Shown piece by piece: positions 8,739 to 17,291 of a DNA stretch of 64,000 nucleotides. A program made the translations under genes and the position numbers. The first letter of the stretch is position 1; every line of letters begins with the position of its first letter. The stretch is from the NCBI GenBank assembly GCA_029213045.1, contig JARGPN010000007.1:62001-126000 (forward strand), in the 5' to 3' direction. Origin of the DNA: Alcanivoracaceae bacterium. Its GTDB lineage: Bacteria > Pseudomonadota > Gammaproteobacteria > Pseudomonadales > Alcanivoracaceae. The notes beneath the pieces were generated by a model. That model saw only the letters and a list, made by a program, of their open reading frames with translations, was not told the DNA's origin and did no database searches.

Positions 8739-9137
8739 TTATTCTTGGACCCAGATTTCGTATTTCGTTACTGACGGGTTCGGGGCAACGCCTTGGACAT
8801 TCGCTTGGCCGCGGCCTGGCAAGATCAGCTGGCGCCAAGATTGACTTTCTGGCGCAATTTCAAAGCCACTTGCGTCAAACCACTTGAACTTGTATTGGAA
8901 ATCCAACTGAAACTTCCACTGATTTTCCAGCGTGCTTTGCACTTGCAGCAAATCACCCACTTGGCGCTCTTTCATATCCACAACATTAACGCGACCTTTT
9001 AGCAGCGCGTTGTTGGACTGAATAACGGTTTGATATTGTCCGGTTTCATCTTGGTCGCGCTCGGCAACATTCGTGGCCGAACAGGCTGCCAGCGAAACCA
9101 CCAGCGCAGAAATAAAGAGCGTACGCAGCATCGTCAT
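8739..9137 (-). CDS. ycfL: YcfL-family lipoprotein (DUF1425)
   Basis: 132 residues with a lipoprotein signal (lipobox SLAAC around residues 15-19). The mature domain has the DUF1425 look: LLQVQSTLENQWKFQLDFQY, FKWFDASGFEI and WRQLILPGRGQANVQGVAP. The molecular function of YcfL is not known; it is regularly found next to lpoB. It starts 3 bases past the stop of the COG3014-type gene, so the two are translationally coupled. Confidence 0.85.
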   Translation of the reverse strand: MTMLRTLFISALVVSLAACSATNVAERDQDETGQYQTVIQSNNALLKGRVNVVDMKERQVGDLLQVQSTLENQWKFQLDFQYKFKWFDASGFEIAPESQSWRQLILPGRGQANVQGVAPNPSVTKYEIWVQE

Positions 9138-9139
9138 TA

Positions 9140-10501
9140 TTAACCCTCCTTGATGGGATAAACTTCTGTGCGTAAGAAACCACCGGCTTCAATGACTCGC
9201 ACTATGGTGACGCCGCCGGCACGGACAGGGACTTCAACACTAGCATTGCCCCCTTGGGCCGACAACTTGATGACCTGCATCCCGGCCGGGAGTTCCATTC
9301 GTGTCGCCATGCCGTACGCAGGCAGGCTTAACCAGCTGCGTAAATCGGCGCGCTCGGACACGAGATTGTAAATTTGCGTGGTCAGGGCACCGAATAAACC
9401 AAGATTATCATTGGCTTGTTTTTGCGCCGCATATTTCGTCGCGGCACGCAGTGTTTGTCGCACTAGCATGCCGGGGATTTTTTCCTTTAATGCTTTTGCC
9501 GCCGCACCGTTTACCCGAACAAATACTTCCGTGCTGGCGTTTTCGATTTCTCCCTGTGCATGAAGCGGCACAGGCGCAACGAGATCAGGGCCGTAGGTTG
9601 GAAAAGCGATAGAAAAGTATCCGTGAATGGTGGGAATGGGAATCATCACTTCTTGCTTTGGTGGCACCAAGCCTTGCTCGTGCAGAATCACAACAAGGCC
9701 TTTATCTGATTTAAAGCGACGATCTAATTTTTGTGAGACGCGAGTAATATCGGCTTTAAGAAATTCCACATTTGGCGCTAACGAAAGGGCTTTTTTATAA
9801 TCTACCAACGCATCATTGTATTCGCCGCGACCTTCCCAAAACGCCGCCGACAAATAATAGGTCCACGCGTTCGTGATCGAACTGGTCACGCCCGCCGCGG
9901 CTGAATTAACGCCCTGGAAATATCCGTCGAACTGACTGACATCAACATTGTTGTCTTTCGCGTCTTCTTCCGCTTTGGCAATTTCTTTTTCATGGGCCAG
10001 CTCGGCGACGCGTTGCTCCAACGCTGCGCGCCTTACTTCAACCGACGCACCTTCAACATCGTTTGCCGCGAGATAATTAAACGTTTGGAAGGCGTGCGCC
10101 ATGATGCGCTCGTAGGCATACCCTTGGTAGGGCAGGGCGTTGTCATTGGTCAGCAATGAGGCAGTGCCAGACACAGCGCCACTGGCGCGCAATTTGGCTT
10201 GAGCGTCTTCATCGGCATACCGCGTAAAGACCGATTCAAACGTTTCCAAGCTGGCCGTATTTTCACCGCCTAGTTGCTCTAAACGGGCTTTTTCTTGCAA
10301 ATAGAGCAGGCCATCTTGGCCAGTAATTTTGGCGTCCACTTTTGCCAAACCGACCAGTGGCTGATTGCTCTCGATGCCGGAGCGCCATGCGCTGGCTTGG
10401 CCAGGGTACGGTGAGAACAGCGAGCTGCTTGCACAGCCCTGCAGCAGCGCAATGGGCAGCACAACAGAAATAAAAAGTAGGTCTCGAATCCTTAGGCGCA
10501 T
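9140..10501 (-). CDS. Large outer-membrane-type lipoprotein, COG3014-like
   Basis: 453 residues with a lipoprotein signal (MRLRIRDLLFISVVLPIALLQGC). The region around residues 85-300 is helical and repeat-like (AYERIMAHAFQTFNYLAANDVEGASVE; GRGEYNDALVDYKKALSLAPN reads as a tetratricopeptide unit). A beta-rich C-terminal domain follows. This kind of protein is repeatedly found with YcfL and LpoB genes, and its function is unknown. It is the first gene of the operon; an AT-rich leader of about 95 bases and a hairpin separate it from serA upstream. Confidence 0.75.
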   Translation of the reverse strand: MRLRIRDLLFISVVLPIALLQGCASSSLFSPYPGQASAWRSGIESNQPLVGLAKVDAKITGQDGLLYLQEKARLEQLGGENTASLETFESVFTRYADEDAQAKLRASGAVSGTASLLTNDNALPYQGYAYERIMAHAFQTFNYLAANDVEGASVEVRRAALEQRVAELAHEKEIAKAEEDAKDNNVDVSQFDGYFQGVNSAAAGVTSSITNAWTYYLSAAFWEGRGEYNDALVDYKKALSLAPNVEFLKADITRVSQKLDRRFKSDKGLVVILHEQGLVPPKQEVMIPIPTIHGYFSIAFPTYGPDLVAPVPLHAQGEIENASTEVFVRVNGAAAKALKEKIPGMLVRQTLRAATKYAAQKQANDNLGLFGALTTQIYNLVSERADLRSWLSLPAYGMATRMELPAGMQVIKLSAQGGNASVEVPVRAGGVTIVRVIEAGGFLRTEVYPIKEG

Positions 10502-10597
10502 GGAATATCTTTTTTATTTTAGAGCGATCAAAGGTAGCTAGAAGGAGGGGGCTTGTCGAGCAACGGGGCGATGACTTTACAAATTCAGACGTAATAG

Positions 10598-10629
10598 GCG
10601 GGGCTTTGAGCGCACGCTCAAAGCCCCGC
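10598..10629. terminator. Strong hairpin downstream of serA
   Basis: 15-bp arms GCGGGGCTTTGAGCG and CGCTCAAAGCCCCGC with a minimal loop, 20 bases past the serA stop. On the serA strand the following bases (CTATTACG) are not a real U-run, so it is either a weak terminator or a transcript-stabilising end. Confidence 0.6.
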
Positions 10630-10648
10630 TTGTTATTACAGCAGTAGG

Positions 10649-11878
10649 CTAGAACAACACACGAGTGCGAATGGTGCCGTCGATATTACGCAGCTTCTCC
10701 AGCGCAAGCTGGCTGTACTCAGATTCAACATCAATCACGACATAGCCAATGCTCGCATTGGTTTGCAGGTATTGGGCGCAAATATTGATGTTGTTTTCAG
10801 AGAACACCGTGTTGATCTGACTCAACACGCCCGGCACATTCTTGTGGATGTGCAGCAAGCGGTGCAGTGATGGGTGCGCGGGCAAGGCGACTTCAGGGAA
10901 GTTCACCGCGCTCAACGTCGAGCCATTGTCGCTATAACGCGCCAATTTTTCGGCCACTTCGGCACCGATATTTTCCTGTGCTTCCTGGGTTGAGCCGCCA
11001 ACATGCGGGGTCAAGATCACGTTGTCGAACTCACGCAGCGGCGACATAAACTCATCATCGCTAGATTTAGGTTCTTCTGGGAAAACGTCAACGGCCGCGC
11101 CAAGCAAATGACCATCTTTCAACGCGCCGCAGAGTGCGTCGATATCGACCACCTTGCCACGTGCCGCGTTGATCAAATACGACTTCGGCTTCATCGCACG
11201 AATCTGCGCTTCTTTGATCATCCAGCGGGTATTTTCCGTATCTGGAACGTGCAAGCTGACCACGTCGCTCATGCCGAGCAGCTCATCCAAGCTTTGCACT
11301 TGGGTGGCATTGCCGAGCGGCAGCTTGGTGACGGTGTCGTAGAAGAACACTTTCATGCCCATGGATTCCGCCAGCACCGACACCTGAGCGCCAATATTGC
11401 CGTAACCGACGATACCGAGGTTTTTGCCACGCACTTCGTAGCTGTCTTTGGCATTTTTCAACCAGCCGCCACGGTGGCAAGACGCATTACGCTGCGGCAC
11501 GCCGCGCATCAGCATAATGGCTTCGGCAATCACCAACTCAGCCACAGAGCGCGTATTCGAATAGGGCGCATTAAACACGGGGATACCGCGCGTCAACGCC
11601 GCATCAAGGTCCACCTGGTTGGTGCCAATGCAGAAGCAACCGATGGCCATTAGCTTGTCAGCCGCGGCAATCACTTCTTCCGTGAGCTGGGTGCGCGAAC
11701 GGATGCCGACCATGTGCGCATCTTTGACCTTGTTGACCAGGTCATCGCCAGTAAGCGCGCCTTTCAGCAGCTCAATATTGCTGTAACCCTGCCGTTTTAG
11801 GTTATCCACCGCTGTTTCGTGAATGCCTTCGAGCAGTAAGATGCGAATCTTGTCTTTCTCAAGTGACGTATGCGCCAT
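10649..11878 (-). CDS. serA: D-3-phosphoglycerate dehydrogenase
   Basis: 409 residues, same length class as the enterobacterial enzyme (about 410). It oxidises 3-phosphoglycerate to phosphohydroxypyruvate with NAD, the first step of serine synthesis; enzymes of this class can also reduce 2-oxoglutarate to D-2-hydroxyglutarate. Seen: CFCIGTNQVDLDAA, nucleotide-binding GIVGYGNIGAQVSVLAE, INAARGKVVDIDAL, the catalytic His in LTPHVGGSTQEAQENI, and a C-terminal ACT domain (VPGVLSQINTVFSENNINI) for serine feedback. It is divergent from a D-2-hydroxyglutarate dehydrogenase-like gene. Confidence 0.96.
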   Translation of the reverse strand: MAHTSLEKDKIRILLLEGIHETAVDNLKRQGYSNIELLKGALTGDDLVNKVKDAHMVGIRSRTQLTEEVIAAADKLMAIGCFCIGTNQVDLDAALTRGIPVFNAPYSNTRSVAELVIAEAIMLMRGVPQRNASCHRGGWLKNAKDSYEVRGKNLGIVGYGNIGAQVSVLAESMGMKVFFYDTVTKLPLGNATQVQSLDELLGMSDVVSLHVPDTENTRWMIKEAQIRAMKPKSYLINAARGKVVDIDALCGALKDGHLLGAAVDVFPEEPKSSDDEFMSPLREFDNVILTPHVGGSTQEAQENIGAEVAEKLARYSDNGSTLSAVNFPEVALPAHPSLHRLLHIHKNVPGVLSQINTVFSENNINICAQYLQTNASIGYVVIDVESEYSQLALEKLRNIDGTIRTRVLF

Positions 11879-11910
11879 GGAATCTCGCCTGATAGCCTGA
11901 ATTCTAGGGC

Positions 11911-11952
11911 GCGTATGTTAGCATACGCATCCGCATTTCGAGCACCTCGAAA
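11911..11952. promoter_or_regulatory. Two adjacent palindromes in the serA / FAD-dehydrogenase divergent region
   Basis: GCGTATGTTAGCATACGC (11911-11928; perfect 7-bp arms) and TTTCGAGCACCTCGAAA (11936-11952; perfect 7-bp arms) lie 8 bases apart between the two divergent starts. This is the layout of operators for a shared regulator. No regulator gene is adjacent, so the binding protein is unknown. Confidence 0.5.
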
Positions 11953-12042
11953 CGCGCAATCCTTATAGGTTTTTCAGGTCAGGCCTAGCGACCGTATCGC
12001 TGAGTCCATCTGAACGCATGACTGGCCATTTCGGAGAGCTGC

Positions 12043-13437
12043 ATGAGCGACACCGCTGCCCTGTTTCAACCCCTTCTGGGGAACCGCTGCCTGACCGACG
12101 CTGAGAGCTGTCAGCGTTATGGCGTGGACTGGACCAAAGTGTGGGCTCCTGCCCCCAGCGCGGTGCTGCTGCCAGAAACCATCGAAGAAGTTCAGGCCAT
12201 TGTTCGCCTTGCCAATCAGCATCGCATTGCGTTAGTACCCTCCGGCGGGCGCACTGGCTTATCGGCAGGCGCCGTCGCCGCAGATGGCGAAGTTGTGGTG
12301 GCCTTTGATCGCATGAATAAAGTGCTGGCGTTCAGCGAATTTGATCGCGCTGTGACTGTGCAGCCGGGCGTCGTCACACAGCAACTGCAAGAATTTGCCG
12401 AAGAGAAAAATTTATTTTACCCGGTGGATTTCGCCTCCGCAGGCTCCAGCCAAATTGGCGGCAATATCGGCACCAATGCGGGCGGCATTAAAGTAATTCG
12501 CTACGGCATGACGCGAGATTGGATCACTGGTTTAAAAGTGGTCACCGGCAAAGGCGACTTGCTTGAGCTAAACAAAGGCTTAGTTAAAAACGCCACTGGC
12601 TATGATTTCCGTCATCTATTTATTGGCTCTGAAGGCACTCTTGGCTTTGTCGTAGAAGCCGACATCCAACTGGCGCGCCAGCCGCAAAACTTAACCGTGC
12701 TTGTATTGGGCGCACCGGGATTCAGCGAAGTGATGAACGTGTTGCACGCGTTTCAAAATAAGCTCGACCTTACCGCGTTTGAATTTTTCTCGGACAAAGC
12801 GATGGCTCACGTATTGGCGCATGGCGTGCCGAAGCCGTTTGAGACTGAGTCACAATATTATTGCTTGCTTGAATTCGAAGGCGTTTCCGAAGACGTAATG
12901 AACGATGCTATGGCATTGTTTGAACAGTGTGTGGAAAACGGCTGGGTGGAAGATGGCGTCATGAGCCAATCGATTCAGCAAGCTGAGCAGCTGTGGCAAT
13001 TACGTGAGCGTATTTCGGAAAGTATTTCCGTATACACACCTTATAAGAATGATATTTCGGTTACCGTGAGCAAGGTGCCGAAGTTCGTCGAGGAAGTCGA
13101 CGCTATTGTTCAAAACAATTACCCGGACTTTGAGATCGTTTGGTTTGGTCATATTGGCGACGGCAATATGCACTTAAATATTTTAAAGCCCGACGCGCTA
13201 GCGAAAGAAGAATTTTTCTCGCAGTGCAACAACGTATCGAAATGGGTTTTCGAGATTGTGCAAAAATACAACGGTTCCATTTCTGCCGAGCACGGCGTTG
13301 GTCGCACGAAAAAGCCATACCTGCATTACTCACGCTCTGCGGACGAAATCGCCTATATGCAGGCAGTAAAAGCCGTCTTTGATCCAAACAACATTATGAA
13401 CCCAGGCAAACTGATCGACATGGAGTCACATTCATGA
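12043..13437 (+). CDS. FAD-binding dehydrogenase, probable D-2-hydroxyglutarate dehydrogenase
   Basis: 464 residues of the FAD-linked oxidase (PCMH/VAO) family. Seen: FAD-binding loop PSGGRTGLSAGA, SSQIGGNIGTNAGG, GSEGTLGFV, and the C-terminal WFGHIGDGNMHLNI metal/substrate region with SAEHGVGRTKKPYL near the end. D-lactate and glycolate dehydrogenases share this fold. The divergent serA and the known SerA/D2HGDH coupling in pseudomonads favour D-2-hydroxyglutarate. GGAGAG precedes the ATG. The next gene overlaps by four bases (ATGA). Confidence 0.82.
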   Translation: MSDTAALFQPLLGNRCLTDAESCQRYGVDWTKVWAPAPSAVLLPETIEEVQAIVRLANQHRIALVPSGGRTGLSAGAVAADGEVVVAFDRMNKVLAFSEFDRAVTVQPGVVTQQLQEFAEEKNLFYPVDFASAGSSQIGGNIGTNAGGIKVIRYGMTRDWITGLKVVTGKGDLLELNKGLVKNATGYDFRHLFIGSEGTLGFVVEADIQLARQPQNLTVLVLGAPGFSEVMNVLHAFQNKLDLTAFEFFSDKAMAHVLAHGVPKPFETESQYYCLLEFEGVSEDVMNDAMALFEQCVENGWVEDGVMSQSIQQAEQLWQLRERISESISVYTPYKNDISVTVSKVPKFVEEVDAIVQNNYPDFEIVWFGHIGDGNMHLNILKPDALAKEEFFSQCNNVSKWVFEIVQKYNGSISAEHGVGRTKKPYLHYSRSADEIAYMQAVKAVFDPNNIMNPGKLIDMESHS

Positions 13438-14096
13438 GTTATCAGCACTGCTGGGTTGACGGCTCTGCGATTGATTTGCCGGTGGGCAAGGTGGTCTGCG
13501 TTGGGCGCAATTATGCGGCCCATGCTAAAGAGCTTGGCAACGAGGTGCCGGACGCGCCGATTCTATTTATTAAGCCGGCGTCATCCATTGTACCGATGAA
13601 CACGCCGCTCGCACTCCCGCAAGGGCAGGGCGAAGTACATCATGAAGTCGAAATTGCATTGCTGGTGAGTGAGCGCATGCGCAACGTCGACGCGAAAACT
13701 GCGCCATGGAAAATTGCCGGGTACGGCATTGGGCTGGACCTCACCCTGCGTGACTTGCAAAGCGAATTAAAAGCAAAAGGACATCCTTGGGAGCGCGCCA
13801 AAAGTTTTGATGGCGCCTGCCCTCTTTCCGGCTTTGTCGATGCGCGCGGCATTTCCGGTAAACAACCATTGAATATTTCATTGGCCGTAAACGGCGCTAT
13901 GCGTCAGCAGGGCAGCACCACCCAAATGCTGTTTCCTATTTTTGAACTGATCGCGCAAATGAGCGAGATTTTTACGCTTGAACCTGGCGATGTTGTATTA
14001 ACTGGTACACCCAGCGGCGTTGCCGCATTGCATAGCGGCGATGTATTTCACGCAAAACTTGGCAACGCACTGACCGTCGAGGGTAGCGTCGCATAA
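13434..14096 (+). CDS. Fumarylacetoacetate hydrolase-family protein (YcgM/fumarylpyruvate hydrolase-like)
   Basis: 220 residues, single FAH domain. Seen: KVVCVGRNYAAHAKELGNE, FIKPASSIV, metal-binding EVHHEVEIALLV, DLTLRDLQSELKAKGHPWERAKSFD, and GDVVLTGTPSGVAAL near the end. Family members hydrolyse acylpyruvates or decarboxylate oxaloacetate; the substrate is not evident. It is coupled by ATGA overlap to the FAD dehydrogenase, so both probably act in one metabolic clean-up step. A terminator follows. Confidence 0.88.
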   Translation: MSYQHCWVDGSAIDLPVGKVVCVGRNYAAHAKELGNEVPDAPILFIKPASSIVPMNTPLALPQGQGEVHHEVEIALLVSERMRNVDAKTAPWKIAGYGIGLDLTLRDLQSELKAKGHPWERAKSFDGACPLSGFVDARGISGKQPLNISLAVNGAMRQQGSTTQMLFPIFELIAQMSEIFTLEPGDVVLTGTPSGVAALHSGDVFHAKLGNALTVEGSVA

Positions 14097-14124
14097 AATA
14101 CTGCGCACATTATTAACCAGCCAT

Positions 14125-14153
14125 AAAAAAACCGGAGCAAGCTCCGGTTTTTT
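14125..14153. terminator. Bidirectional terminator between the FAH gene and rpoH
   Basis: AAAAAACCGGAGC, AA loop, GCTCCGGTTTTTT. It is symmetrical, with A and T runs, and sits between convergent stops. Confidence 0.9.
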
Positions 14154-14170
14154 ATTTCTTTTTACCGCTG

Positions 14171-15037
14171 TTACAGCACAATGGCGGAACGCAGTTTCTT
14201 CATGGCGTTGTTTTCTAACTGACGAATTCGTTCTGCTGAAACGCCGTATTCGTCGGCCAATTCTTGAAGCGTCACTTTATCGTCGTGCAACCAGCGGCGC
14301 TCAATAATAGAACGGCTACGCTCATCTAATGTCTGCATTGCCGAAAACATGCGCTGGTGGTGTTGTGACTGCCAATCTTCTTCCGCCAAAATTTCAGACG
14401 GGTCAGATTCCGTATCGCTCACCAAATACTGCGCAGGCGACGGCACAACACTGTCTTCATCTTCATTGGTCGGGCCATCGAATGACGCGTCAAACGCACC
14501 CAGACGTCCTTCCATTTCCAGCACGTCTTTTACTGCCACGCCAAGGTCATCAGCAACGCGCTGCGCCTCTTCCATGGTTAAACGGGCCAGACGTTTTTTC
14601 TGTCCGCGCAGATTAAAAAACAATTTGCGCTGGGCTTTGGTGGTCGCCACTTTGACGATGCGCCAGTTCTTTAGCACGAACTCGTGAATTTCTGCCTTGA
14701 TCCAATGCACCGCAAACGACACCAAGCGCACGCCAACATTCGGATCAAAACGGCGCACCGCTTTCATCAAGCCAACGTTACCTTCTTGGATTAAATCAGC
14801 GAGCGGCAAACCATAGCCGGAATAGCTACGCGCAATGTGCACCACAAAACGCAGATGAGAGAGAACCAATCCGCGCGCAGCGTCGAGGTCCTCGTCATAA
14901 AATAGTCGCTCAGCTAAGGCGCGCTCTTCCTCGGCGGTCAACAGATCAACGCTGTTGGCGGCACTGATATACGCATCCAGGCTGTCGCCCGGGACGGCTA
15001 AAGGAATAGCCCTTGCTGACTGAAGCTGGGTGGTCAT
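14171..15037 (-). CDS. rpoH: Heat-shock sigma factor RpoH (sigma-32)
   Basis: 288 residues. It directs RNA polymerase to heat-shock promoters. Region 2: [56 protein letters not shown]. The RpoH box is QRKLFFNLR. Region 4.2 ends with [24 protein letters not shown]. The start at 15037 fits the family N-terminus ([17 protein letters not shown]) and has a GAGAAGGG ribosome site; the frame is open further upstream but that part has no homology and runs through the CIRCE site. A perfect CIRCE element lies 33 bases before the start. The usual ftsYEX neighbours are absent. Confidence 0.96.
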   Translation of the reverse strand: MTTQLQSARAIPLAVPGDSLDAYISAANSVDLLTAEEERALAERLFYDEDLDAARGLVLSHLRFVVHIARSYSGYGLPLADLIQEGNVGLMKAVRRFDPNVGVRLVSFAVHWIKAEIHEFVLKNWRIVKVATTKAQRKLFFNLRGQKKRLARLTMEEAQRVADDLGVAVKDVLEMEGRLGAFDASFDGPTNEDEDSVVPSPAQYLVSDTESDPSEILAEEDWQSQHHQRMFSAMQTLDERSRSIIERRWLHDDKVTLQELADEYGVSAERIRQLENNAMKKLRSAIVL

Positions 15038-15069
15038 GAAGCCCTTCTCCCCTGAAATTCCACTCGATA

Positions 15070-15096
15070 TTAGCACTCGAATTGTTAGAGTGCTAA
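15070..15096. promoter_or_regulatory. CIRCE operator (HrcA binding site) upstream of rpoH
   Basis: TTAGCACTC, nine bases (GAATTGTTA), GAGTGCTAA: a full match to the CIRCE consensus. It lies 33-59 bases before the rpoH ATG. Its arms resemble a -35 (TTAGCA) and overlap a -10-like TAATAT, 18 bases apart, on the rpoH strand, so a bound HrcA repressor would block polymerase. Sequence match is direct; control by HrcA is inferred. Confidence 0.92.
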
Positions 15097-15140
15097 TCCC
15101 AGTGAGGGTTCCGTAATCAAGAAGAAACCTGTGGCCCAGC

Positions 15141-15803
15141 CTAGGCTGCCGCGCGCTTGGCGATGGCGCGAAGCACAATGCGGCACTGGCTTTCACCGTA
15201 CTCTCGAATGTCCGCCGCGGCGGCTTCTTCGTTACGCCCCAACACATTGACCAGCAAGCGCTGGAAGATACCCAGCGACACGTCAAACTCGGTGGTTTCT
15301 TCCGTCAGGGCAATATAGGAGTAGCGCTGAAGCTGCGGCATGAGGTCGCGGATCGCCTCCGCAAGATAGTGATTTCGGGCAAAACGCAACGCTCTGGGCA
15401 GAAATTCGAACACCGCTTGGTGCGCGCCGCGAATATCACCGTCCGAGTGGAAGCGTTCGATAATCGGCAAAACTGTCACCAGATCATCTAACTCACCTTG
15501 CTGCCACGTCGCCGCAGCGCGCCCAGCCAGCTGCCCAAGCAGCAGGAACAAAAAATCATAGAGCTCTTTAACTTGATTCTCGGTGATGTCCGCCACGCGC
15601 GCGCCCCTGCGCGCAAATATCGTGATCAAATGACGCTTCTCCAAGATTCTAAAGGCTTCTCTGAGTGAGTTTGTACTCACTTCTAGTTCGGCCGCGAGAT
15701 CCGTCTCCGGCAAGCGCGCGTTCGGCGACAAAGCGCCACGAATAATGCGTTCGCCGAGATGATCGGCAATTTGTTCACTGAGATTCGCTGTTTTAATCGG
15801 CAT
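15141..15803 (-). CDS. GntR-family transcriptional regulator (FadR/FCD-like), divergent from alkB
   Basis: 220 residues from the ATG at 15803. The N-terminal winged helix matches Gnt[53 protein letters not shown]. The C-terminal helical domain (about residues 80-215) would bind the effector, probably a fatty-acid or alkane-derived molecule given the context. The frame is open for 35 more codons upstream, but that part covers the promoter palindrome and is not conserved-looking. A GntR gene divergent from alkB is also described for alkB2 of Alcanivorax borkumensis. rpoH follows on the same strand but has its own control region. Confidence 0.88.
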   Translation of the reverse strand: MPIKTANLSEQIADHLGERIIRGALSPNARLPETDLAAELEVSTNSLREAFRILEKRHLITIFARRGARVADITENQVKELYDFLFLLLGQLAGRAAATWQQGELDDLVTVLPIIERFHSDGDIRGAHQAVFEFLPRALRFARNHYLAEAIRDLMPQLQRYSYIALTEETTEFDVSLGIFQRLLVNVLGRNEEAAAADIREYGESQCRIVLRAIAKRAAA

Positions 15804-15889
15804 CGATCGAGGTATCCCACCCTGTAAAGACGCAAGCTGAAAGCGGACAAGTGAATAACAACCGCGCGTCGCTGGCAACAATACTAACA

Positions 15890-15931
15890 TACTTGAATTG
15901 TTTGACACATCAAGTATTGAGGAATATCCTT
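15890..15931. promoter_or_regulatory. alkB promoter with overlapping inverted-repeat operator
   Basis: Inverted repeat ATACTTGA (15890-15897) and TCAAGTAT (15911-15918), spaced 13 bases. A consensus -35 TTGACA (15903-15908) lies between the arms, and TATCCT (15926-15931) follows at a 17-base spacing as -10 toward alkB. On the other strand TTGATG and TATGTT form a plausible promoter for the GntR gene. A regulator bound here would control both genes. Sites are read from sequence; regulation is inferred. Confidence 0.65.
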
Positions 15932-16049
15932 TACATCAGACAGTGTCAGCGTTGATATTGGTTTCCAATCACAGCCAGCGCGCACTAGGCACGCAAACCA
16001 CAATCTGCCAAATCACACGGCAAATTGATCCGCAAAAAAGAGGTACGTC

Positions 16050-17198
16050 ATGGTTTCTAATATGAGTCCGGCGCTAATGCTAAAAATGAAGAAGTGGGGC
16101 TATCTACTTTTTTGGCTAGTGATGATTCCCATTCTGCCGTTTAGTGCGCTGGTTGGTCGCGAGTCTGGCACGCAAGATTACTGGGCATGGTTTATCTACT
16201 TTGTCGTGTTTGGGATCATCCCGATCCTCGATTACATCGTCGGCAAAGACCCGAGCAATCCAGATGAGCTCACCGAGGTGCCTGCGCTAAACGACGAAAA
16301 AAGCTACCGCGTGTTCACGTTACTAATGGTGCCTGTTTGGTTCGGCGTACTCGCGTGGAGCGGCTGGGTCTTTATGCATAACGATTATTCGTGGTTCGGA
16401 AAGCTGGGATGGATTGTTTCAATCGGCACCATTGGCGGCGTTATTGCCATCAACCTTGCCCACGAAATGATTCACAAGGATCCACGTCTAGAAAACTGGG
16501 CGGGCGGCCTCTTATTAGCGTCGGTCACGTACGCAGGCTTCAAAGTTGAACACGTTCGCGGCCACCACGTAACCGTTTCAACGCCGGAAGATGCTTCATC
16601 GTCTCGCTACAACCAAGGTTTGTATGCATTCCTGCCCCACGCGTTCGTGCACAACTTTATTAACGCCTGGCGTTTAGAAAAAGAATACTTAGCCCGCAAA
16701 GGCAAAAAGAACATCAGCATTCATAACGAACTGATTTGGTGGTACGGCATTTCATTCGGGCTGGCAGCACTGTTTGGCTTAGCGTTTGGCTGGCAGGGTG
16801 TATTGTTTTTCTTCGCACAAAGCTTTGTCGCGTCGGCAACACTGGAAGTGATTAACTACATTGAACATTATGGCTTACACCGTCGCGAACTAGACAACGG
16901 CAAGTACGAGCGCGTTACTCCAGCGCATAGCTGGAACTCAAACTACTTGCTGACCAACTTGGCACTGTTCCAATTGCAGCGTCACTCTGACCACCATGCA
17001 TACGCCAAGCGTCGCTACCAAGTACTGCGCCATTATGAAGAAAGCCCGCAGCTACCTGGCGGCTACGCATCCATGTATGTGCTGGCATTGTTCCCACCGC
17101 TGTGGAAGAAAGTCATGAACCCACGGGTAGAAGCTTACTACCAAGGTGAAATGGATCAGCTGTTCCGCACCGGCAAGCGCGTGAATAATATCGCTTAA
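16050..17198 (+). CDS. alkB: Alkane 1-monooxygenase AlkB
   Basis: 382 residues. Integral-membrane di-iron enzyme that hydroxylates n-alkanes to 1-alkanols with rubredoxin as electron donor. All histidine boxes are present: HEMIH (138-142), HVRGHH (168-173), and LQRHSDHHA (309-317), plus the AlkB signature NYIEHYGL (269-276). About six membrane helices are visible (for example residues 18-36, 46-62, 88-108, 120-138, 228-262). RBS is AAGAGG. No rubredoxin gene is next to it. A terminator follows. Distinguished from xylene monooxygenase by the NYIEHYGL signature. Confidence 0.97.
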   Translation: MVSNMSPALMLKMKKWGYLLFWLVMIPILPFSALVGRESGTQDYWAWFIYFVVFGIIPILDYIVGKDPSNPDELTEVPALNDEKSYRVFTLLMVPVWFGVLAWSGWVFMHNDYSWFGKLGWIVSIGTIGGVIAINLAHEMIHKDPRLENWAGGLLLASVTYAGFKVEHVRGHHVTVSTPEDASSSRYNQGLYAFLPHAFVHNFINAWRLEKEYLARKGKKNISIHNELIWWYGISFGLAALFGLAFGWQGVLFFFAQSFVASATLEVINYIEHYGLHRRELDNGKYERVTPAHSWNSNYLLTNLALFQLQRHSDHHAYAKRRYQVLRHYEESPQLPGGYASMYVLALFPPLWKKVMNPRVEAYYQGEMDQLFRTGKRVNNIA

Positions 17199-17207
17199 TC
17201 GCGGCAC

Positions 17208-17246
17208 AAAAAAACCCGCCTTACCTTACGGTTAGGCGGGTTTTTT
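17208..17246. terminator. Terminator between alkB and trkH
   Basis: AAAAAACCCGCCTTACC and GGTTAGGCGGGTTTTTT, one mismatch, TTAC loop. Works for alkB; the A-run also makes it usable for the convergent trkH transcript. Confidence 0.88.
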
Positions 17247-17291
17247 ATTGCGTGCGATAATGAACACCCCACCGCGCAATAGACATTTACG

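Noticed and set aside
10598-10629. Riboswitch or attenuator ahead of the COG3014-type gene
   Set aside because: Only a simple hairpin placed directly after serA; no alternative pairing was seen.
11003-11653. 216-residue open frame opposite serA
   Set aside because: Histidine/arginine-rich low-complexity translation inside a certain serA gene.
15038-15286. N-terminal extension of RpoH to 15286
   Set aside because: It would read through the CIRCE site and the end of gntR; the conserved N-terminus and ribosome site are at 15037.
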